Shown: one piece after another, positions 56,773 to 64,000 of the stretch
How the letters are laid out: each line of letters opens with the position of its first letter
Position numbering within the stretch: the first letter of the stretch is position 1
DNA from: Spisula solida
Taxonomy: Eukaryota; Mollusca; Bivalvia; Venerida; Mactridae
Reading direction: 5' to 3'
Length of the DNA stretch: 64,000 nucleotides
Assembly (NCBI GenBank): GCA_947247005.1
Contig: OX365948.1
Location: 52,745,401-52,809,400 of the forward strand
Position numbers and translations under genes: made by a program
Notes under the pieces: generated by a model
Seen by the model: only the letters and a program-made list of their open reading frames with translations
Told to the model about the DNA's origin: nothing
Databases searched by the model: none

Positions 56773-56955
56773 GTGGCGTCGCTAATTGTTGTATTTCTGA
56801 AAGTCACTATTTTTTGGTCGGTGACAATGCGACTTTTACATGCATACAGAATAGTACATATTGCTCGTGGCGCCACTAACTGTTGTATTTCTGAAAGTCA
56901 CTATTTTGGGGTCGGTGACAATGCGTGTTTTCCATGCATACAGAATAGCTCATAT
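56773..56955. repeat. 94-bp direct duplication
   Basis: GTGGCGYCRCTAAYTGTTGT, TTTCTGAAAGTCACTATTTT and GGTCGGTGACAATGCG start at 56,773 and 56,867. Two copies. Confidence 0.92.
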
Positions 56956-59017
56956 GACTCGATCATACATGTCATGTATACGTATTCCAGTCAACAGTCG
57001 AGGCAACACCATTTTAAAATATCAAGTTCAGTAATTTTTAATGTACTTAAGAAATTGGCAAGCCTTTAATTAAACATGTTGTTTAATGGCTTGGCTTTTT
57101 ATGTATGTACTAGAATTAAGTTTGAATCAGTCGCGACTGACACAGTTCAATAAATCTGTTTTATCGCTTATTTTGTCAAAAATGATTAAAGTGGTACTTT
57201 AGTAGGCGTATAAAATACAACCATCATTACTCATATTATTGTAGTTATACGTCAATATGAACTGGTTTGATATGTCACAAATTATGGTTAAAACGAGAAT
57301 TTGATAATGACGTGTTATCTCATCCAGTTAAGAGTGGGTCTTGGTGGTGGCTTGCTTCACTACACTTCAATACTCAGACCTGAGTGACATCACCATCATT
57401 AAAACTCTCAATTACTAACATATCAATATAAGTACTTTTATATTGAACTAAACCAGAGTGATTTTTACTAACAATATTTAAATTATGTGGTTTTATCCAA
57501 AGATCAGTCATACTAGCGCCATGGTGATGAATTCCAAGATTGGATCAACTCCTGTGGGTTTTAATCGGAAGTCTGAATATCGGTTTAGTGAGCAACACAC
57601 ACATATAAGGCTTTAAATACGCACTCATTGCCTTTGAAGTTCTCTACAACGAGTAATCGCCGGCTTTAATCGTCTTTCTTTGCTTATATGTTATTATCAA
57701 TTCTCCCTAGATCACACACGGGGGTTTGACAGCCGACCGTTCCGTTGAATCAAACAAAGACATTTTGGCCGAGGTCCTAACAATCTTTCAGTGGAAAATA
57801 ATCGACTTGTTGGAGTTATATTATTAAATCTATGAATGTAAACAGAGGATATAGCATAGTCATAATAATTGAATATTATTGAAATGTCGAAATAATTGTA
57901 ATTGTGACGTATTGAACTTTAATATTCGATTTTTCACCACAGTGAAGAGTCGGAAATGAAATAAACATTTGTATTTGCTTTGTACGCTACAACATCAAAT
58001 CTCACAATGAAGTATAGTACGGCAATTTTTACGTGATCCTCGACCTTCTATTAGCATAATTTAACAGCTGGAATCTTGGCTATACATAGACTTATAATCC
58101 CGCATTACGAAGACGATAATTACTTCACAAATCTAAAGGCCCGATATTGCACGGTTTGCTCGTGGAAGTTGATTATTCAACGCAAGAACCTTGCAATATA
58201 TTCATGCATAGAGGTCAGGATCACGTCATTAGCTCCGTACTGTAACGTTCGTCAAGTATTGCATTTCCGTCTAATTATTAATGACCACCCGTATGTACTT
58301 GTAAGCAAGAGCGTGTGTATCTAATAGCATTGATGAATTCAGTTATAAGGGCCTATGACGTCATGATAGCATTGTCAAATTAACTCAATAAAAAGCCGAC
58401 AGAAGTCATCATTGCGTTAATTATGGCGTTGAGTTCTTGTACATGTAATTGTATATGGTTACTAGTAAACTTACACACGTAATCTTTACGGTGATAACTT
58501 TCTTTGTTTTGCGTTTCATGAGTCAATCTTTTTGAAGAATGATTTGCACTTTCGTTGGGGATTTTATGGCCACACAAAGGACATTATTTTCATGTTTTCT
58601 GACATCTTTTTTAATCAGTTCGTAACTTTTTAATGGGCTTAAAACTAATCGGATTGTTTCTGTTTGTAAAGATCGACAAAATATCAATGAAATAGCAAAA
58701 TATTATAAAACTGGTCAATGAGATTAAATTTTGAATCCGTTCTATTTCTATCTTCCAGGACAAGTGCCAATAATTCCATAATCAGAATGCGCCAAACGAC
58801 ACCGTGTCCAACTATGTACGAAGTCAAGTGAATATAATTTGTACGTTCATTCTTTTTTCTGTTTTTTGGCAGTTTTTGTCTGGTAAATAAGTTAGCCCAC
58901 GCTTGATGAATCAAACGCAAAGATGAAATACATTATACAATAGGCATTATATCAACTGCAACGACTCCCAACTGGGTCTGACATTCGACGAGGAGCGTCT
59001 GATACATGTAGTGTACT
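56956..59017. other. no gene seen
   Basis: Unassigned. Perfect CRE TGACGTCA at 58,356-58,363. Several short open frames lack any domain. Confidence 0.5.
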
Positions 59018-59220
59018 TAAATTGGTTACGAGCATTGTCTTTGGTAAGTGACATACACTACTCATATTGAGTACCAACATTGCCTTTGGTAAGGAGCATA
59101 TACTATTCAAATTGAGTACAAACATTGGCTTTCGTAAGGAGCATACACTACTCAAATTGAGTACGAACATTGGCTTTGGTAAGGAGAGTAAACTCATAAA
59201 GTTGGGTAAGTATATTGCTC
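59018..59220. repeat. 45-bp tandem repeat, about 4.5 units
   Basis: GGTAAGGAGCATACACTACT with CAAATTGAGTACGAACATTG and GCTTT; GTAAG starts at about 59,044, 59,089, 59,134 and 59,179. Confidence 0.93.
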
Positions 59221-60239
59221 TGGCCAGGAGTGTATCGTATTGAGTACGTACCGAGGTTAGATCGAGTACATGACTCAAGTTGGAGACACTTCCGTATTTT
59301 ACAGAACTACACCAGGGACCTGTCACGTGATGTCATGTGACAGAGAGGTAGTACAAACGATGACGTACGTAAGCAAAGTTAGAAAACACGATGAAGTTGG
59401 CATCAGTTTTTTAAGATGTGATTTTATGAGCCTCTGGTAATATTTACAGATAAACGAAACGATCGAAAAATAACAATTTCATGTCCCTAGTGAGAGCATT
59501 TAATATTAGCCAATAACAAAAATGTTCATCATAAAACAATATCTAATTACAATAAACACGATCTATTATTGTGTACTTTATGGCTATGGGAACAATAAGT
59601 CAATAACTAATAAAGTAACTAATAAGACCTCTGAAATCCAGCATGTAGTATATATTAGAACTGCGGGGAAAATCATCAAATAAACATAGATGTAGTTAGG
59701 CTAAATAAATAAATATGTGTGGTTCAGGTAACATTGGTGATAAAAATATGGTAGGTAGGTAGGCATTTATATTTTATTTTTTAGATACAAGCGTATAGCA
59801 TACATCAGAGGTCACACAATTTACAGAATTTATGCAACTTTAAGCATCTCTGCCACTAGCCATAAAAAATTATGTTATTGCATACGAAATACATTGTGTC
59901 AAAATGGAAACTGAGGTTTTTTCGTTCCGCGCATTTTCGTACCTGCTCAAAATCAATCAAAAGTGCTAGGATCGGAGCTTAAACAAATACGGTAGGTAGC
60001 GTTAACTAAACCACGTATATTTTTTAGCCTTACAATATAAGAATTGTGGGGAAAATCATCAAATAAACGTAGAATCTAGTTATGTGTTAGACAACACTTG
60101 TCGATAAAATATAGATTAGCTCAACATCTGTCCATCTAATAAGTAATAAGAAACCACCAATGACATTGCTGGTGTATACGGGAACAGATGATGAGCGATC
60201 GAAATGAACTACTTCAAATGACAAGATCAAACACCAATT
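59221..60239. other. no gene; one 50-bp direct repeat pair
   Basis: ATTAGAACTGCGGGGAAAAT with CATCAAATAAACATAGAT (59,653) recurs as ATAAGAATTGTGGGGAAAAT with CATCAAATAAACGTAGA (60,038). Palindromic GTCACGTGATGTCATGTGAC at 59,322-59,341. Confidence 0.6.
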
Positions 60240-60313
60240 GTGAAAGCTCGGCCATTTCCGTTTGTCTCCGGTAAATACTATTGCAATGCATAAAGGCCGA
60301 GATGATCAGAATG
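60240..60313 (+). mobile_element. short CTCGGCC element, best copy
   Basis: GTGAAAGCTCGGCCATTTCC, GTTTGTCTCCGGTAAATACT, ATTGCAATGCATAAAGGCCG, AGATGATCAGAATG. CTCGGCC near the left and GGCCGAG near the right form a short inverted pair. Confidence 0.9.
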
Positions 60314-61307
60314 GATCAAACATCATATTGATCTATGGAAGCTCAACCAACATTTCGCAATCTGTGGAGTGAAAGTTTTCACAGCAAACAACAATTCAGA
60401 TATTTTTCAAGAGGTACAAGAAATTGTCTGGCATCTAGGCGGTGTAAACTGTAACTTACAAGGAACGAAGACTTGATTAATTGAATAATACCAAGAAATC
60501 TATTGAACGTTTAAATAAGAAAAAAACATATTTGAATACGATTTATTACGACAGTAACAATTTCTCATAGCTGTTAAATTAAGAACTTAAGCATGTCATT
60601 GCATGTATTCAAGATCCTTAACCAAATACGATTTATTGAGCAGAAACTATTGAGTCGTATATTCAACTCTTTGATTTCAATGTTTTATGACTGTGTGGTA
60701 TCTTCAGTGAATGTGATTAAAACATACCACGTGACTAGTCAGCAATACCCTATGGTTTCACCAACGGAAAGGGACAGTATCGTACAGCCTCTAAAAGCTG
60801 TAATTACCACTTATTGTTCCAGTTAACCGAAGACAAATTATGGTTCTTAATTCTGAATCGTTTAATTATTTGCGTACAAGGCACTTACAGGACACTATAC
60901 ATGAAAGAATAGAGACGCTATAATTACAAGATTCGCAATTTGCAAGGCATGCAATTATGACAAGCAGAAGACGCATGGAAATATCGCGTGCTATCAAGAA
61001 TCGTCAAGCGTCGTTTGAAAACAAAAACACTGCATCTCAATTCTAGAAAGCTTGAAACGTCATTTTAAAACGCAAAAAAAATACGATGAAAAATGGATTT
61101 AGTATGTGTAGATAATGGTCTTCCACGAAAGCTTACAAAGCCTTATTATTCGAAAACTTAACACACGATGTTTAGCTCGAAATACGAGACAAATACGTAA
61201 CAAATTTGCACAGAAAGCACGGGCTTCTCGATTTTATGTTCGTCTTTTTTTCTACCGCACCAAGCTTGATTTTCACAAGGTGCACGCGGAATTCGTTCTA
61301 ATCTTGA
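60314..61307. other. no gene seen
   Basis: Short open frames without recognisable domains; no repeats noticed. Confidence 0.5.
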
Positions 61308-61461
61308 CCAGGGGTGGTATTCAATATTGATCTTACTTGACTTAAGGATAAGGACAACCAATCAGATCACACAATATTTAACTTTTGGTCAGTAACAAGC
61401 GATATGATTGGCTATTCTTATTCTCCAATTAAATAAGATCAATATTAAATACCACCCCTGG
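61308..61461. mobile_element. MITE, GGTGGTATTCAATATTGATC family, inverted copy
   Basis: CCAGGGGTGGTATTCAATAT faces ATATTAAATACCACCCCTGG. The inside is in reverse orientation relative to the trimer at 44,472. It is the cleanest pair of ends of the family. Confidence 0.93.
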
Positions 61462-61494
61462 TTCCTGTTGTACGGTAGCAAACGAATATACATT

Positions 61495-61644
61495 AGGCCT
61501 TTTCGACTGGGCAGTTTCGTGAGGCAGTTTCTAGTCTGGTTCCCGTTCCCAATAGTACAGTAGTAGTGCTATAGTATTGTTGTAAGCTTGGGACGGGAAC
61601 CAGGCTATAACCACCTCTACGAAGCAGCCCAGACGAAAAGGCCT
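61495..61644. mobile_element. 150-bp MITE AGGCCTTTTCGACTGGG
   Basis: AGGCCTTTTCGACTGGGCAG with TTTCGT faces ACGAAGCAGCCCAGACGAAA and AGGCCT. A second inner inverted pair is TCTGGTTCCCGTTCCCA / TGGGACGGGAACCAGG. Copy at 36,541. Confidence 0.9.
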
Positions 61645-62039
61645 ATTTTCACATTGTTACATGTTGTGTAAACAAACATGTATAAACAGAACACAGTTTT
61701 ATCATAAATGAACTTTCACTAGATACACAATGTATTCAGTCAGTAGCACATGTAGATAAAACTATGACTTTATGACACGATTATCACAATTTGACAACGT
61801 AGTGTATCTTAAATTTCAAATGACAATACATGTATACATGTATGTAGATAACACACAAACAATTCATGTATTAAACTTTCCCTTATAGTTAATATACGAG
61901 AGTCGGTTATCTACATGTAATAATATCTATATAATAGTTATCTGGCTGGTCATATTTCCCCTCAAACAATTGTGTCCGCGTTATTTCTCAGTAACCATTG
62001 GACAGATTTCAACAAAACTTGGCACGACTTATAAGTACT

Positions 62040-62128
62040 AAGCCTAGCTGTGCATGCCGTTGGGTCCAATGGCAGGATAATGTGACTGGGCCGTCCCCAT
62101 ATGACTAAAATACTGTTGACATTCATAT
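62040..62128 (+). repeat. truncated SINE, family D core
   Basis: GGCAGGATAATGTGACTGGG, CCATATGACTAAAATACTGT and TGACATTC match the 3' part of the SINE at 48,482. The stretch just before (ACCATTGGACAGATTTCAAC, 61,993) is also of repeat type. Confidence 0.7.
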
Positions 62129-63170
62129 CAGCATTCAACAATATGCGTTTTTTTTTTGTTACAACGATACAAATTGCTAATAAAACATCAAAGTTTGAAA
62201 TAATTAATTGACTTGACATTCAACGGCGAAAGAACACCGAATCGTTTACTCGAAAGATCAAAAATCAAACATTTTACAAAATGTCAATATCTTGTTAATT
62301 TCCAATGCACATGTATCACGAACGCGAACGAGCTATTATTCATACTGCACGTGCTGTTGTTCTTTATGACACAAAGAGATTAATGCAAGTTCATCAACAC
62401 CGGCGTAACTCACATGAGTACGTTACGCTCGAGCGCTTGATGCGTTTAACAGCCCCTAATTGAGTTTTCAATTATCAAGCCACGACTGACCGATCAAACA
62501 AGCTTGCTAGCTGCCGTCTGCTGTTGGTTTCACTAACAGAGCTAATTTACCGTGAAGACGTAACGAGGACGTAGCGTGACTGAATTGACACTTCTAAGAC
62601 CACTGAAGACGAGGCAGAAAATAACGTATAATCTTTCGAAACAATTGTGTATTTGAAAAGAGAAGAGATATTTAAATGCAAGATGCTCGTTTCAACATGA
62701 GGGACTTTACTTGAGTACTTTCCGTTGACCTAAAAAGGGGCCAACATAGGTTTTATGTTAAAAAGATCAAATATCATATTATATAGGGTATTCTTTGCAA
62801 AGATCTTGCGCTGAAAAACATAGTACTACATCAACCAATTCACTAGCCTCATCCTGAGTGGTCAGCAGCATATAATTGATAAATACTTGGAAACTAACTG
62901 ATGTTATTTCCGCTGTTTTAATTCAAGTTTTAAGTGTTTCTGAAAAGACGTAGTATCAGTGTGGTAAGTCGCTTAATTGTGGTGACATGTTTAGGCCTAC
63001 ATCAAAGCTGCGTACTTCCGGAAAAACAGGAAGTCATGTACAACATATATAATACTTATACATGTATATACATCTTAATATTCAACTTAACTTAAGTAAG
63101 TATAACTATGGGCATTAGAATAATAAATTAAGGGTTGGTCAACAAGTGCAACAGTATACACGGGGTTCCC
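62129..63170. other. no gene seen
   Basis: No recognisable coding sequence or repeat. Confidence 0.5.
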
Positions 63171-63335
63171 CCTCTGTCAAACGATAATGTCTATGCGAGT
63201 CGTACCAAGAATAGGATGTCTGTCGAATGTCTCTTGAAGACTCACCAAGCATTGGCTGCCTATCGAGTGTCTATGGGAGTAACGCAGAAGCATTGGATGC
63301 ATACCGAGTGTCTATGGGAAAAAAATTGAATGTCT
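63171..63335. repeat. ~42-bp degenerate tandem repeat, second locus
   Basis: Units built of TRGATGYCTRYCGARTGTCT followed by ATGGGAGTAACGCAGAAGC, about four. Same type as 56,105-56,283. Confidence 0.75.
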
Positions 63336-64000
63336 GTTAAGTGAACACTTTGGCATCAAATTGTGAATGATAAAGACGGGGCCCTGTGGCATTATGTCTC
63401 CAAACCCACCTAGTTACCTAGCCCTTTGTAATACTGCGTCTATAACCCACATAATGTACACTGAGCTATTTGACCAGCGTATAAAACATGTACGACTATA
63501 TTGCAAATTGACAGATATACTGTATACGCATATCGATCAACGCAGATCGAATCACAATAAATAATAGATTACAGTATGTCACTCAAGTGTCTGACATAAA
63601 CTTTGTGTATAAGTGTGTTTTGTGTCTAAACCTAACAAAACCATTCAGTCATGTTGGGGTTTCTACGCCGCCAATTCACTTTAAAAAACACGGATGAACC
63701 ACACACAAGAGTGGCGGCATTAATGAAAGCATATCATGTACATGTAACTTAGTTCCTGTATAGAATGGCACTGGCTCATTATTTAAATTAAACTTTGGTG
63801 CCGTGAATCCACGATTCCCGGATAGCCCACAATAAGCGTAATCATAATGTCTATTACATTCGATCGAAATAAATGAGATTATTTAACGAAATTAGTATGT
63901 CAACTCATAGGAACTTGTGTGATAATGGGGAACGCAAGAATTACGACTCCAGTTGACGTGAAGCCGGTAATTCTCACATAAAAGATGTCTTTGGTCTTTA
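63336..64000. other. no gene seen
   Basis: Unassigned up to the window edge. Confidence 0.5.

Noticed and set aside
58952..59326. 124-codon minus-strand frame with repeated LNLSSVCSLRKPMFV
   Set aside because: It follows the 45-bp tandem repeat, a multiple of three; no domain or splice context.
61861..61885. Only match to a Gly-Lys exon end (ACTTTCCC) upstream of PLK exon a
   Set aside because: The minus-strand frame ending there contains TAA stops a few codons upstream, so it cannot be the missing exon.

Overview
The window is animal nuclear DNA. It is AT-rich and sparse in genes, and it carries one spliced gene whose introns have GT/AG borders. Many small inverted-repeat transposons, tRNA-headed SINEs and minisatellites surround that gene. 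The repeat types (GGACGGACGG-type elements, SINEs with a shared core-like tail, CGCGAAAAT-type TIR elements) suggest a lophotrochozoan, most likely a bivalve mollusc. This placement is an inference and is not proven by the sequence.

The one gene I can prove is on the minus strand. It is a Polo-like kinase in eleven exons between 41,559 and 8,983. The visible product is 579 residues: most of the Ser/Thr kinase domain (catalytic Lys, HRD, DFG, T-loop Thr, APE), a Ser/Arg-rich linker, and both Polo boxes with the phosphopeptide-binding Trp and His/Lys. All eleven exon borders were placed by hand and keep one reading frame. The exon (or exons) encoding the N-terminus and the start of the glycine loop was not found upstream, in 41,560-64,000. 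It is either outside the window or not recognisable by eye.

Layout. 1-8,982 is the 3' side of the gene: a 53-bp satellite, SINEs, a 725-bp TIR element with a GC-rich hairpin, several MITEs and an 18-bp minisatellite. 8,983-41,559 is the kinase gene. Eight introns are below 4 kb, but two large ones (18,456-30,921 and 31,039-41,451) hold a mariner-type relic, two copies of a Harbinger-like element, several MITE families and many tandem repeats. 41,560-64,000 holds no gene I can support. It has a tandem MITE trimer, a hAT-like MITE with a target-site duplication, a recurrent ~75-bp short element, SINE fragments, and a few promoter-like motif clusters (E-boxes, CRE, ETS) that might mark the missing 5' end.

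There is no operon, CRISPR array, phage or prokaryotic system here. The most unusual content is the family structure of the small mobile elements. It includes an element with a matching internal-deletion derivative, two MITE families that share only their outermost terminus, and a very short element bounded by CTCGGCC/GGCCGAG. I see no evidence for a new biochemical system.
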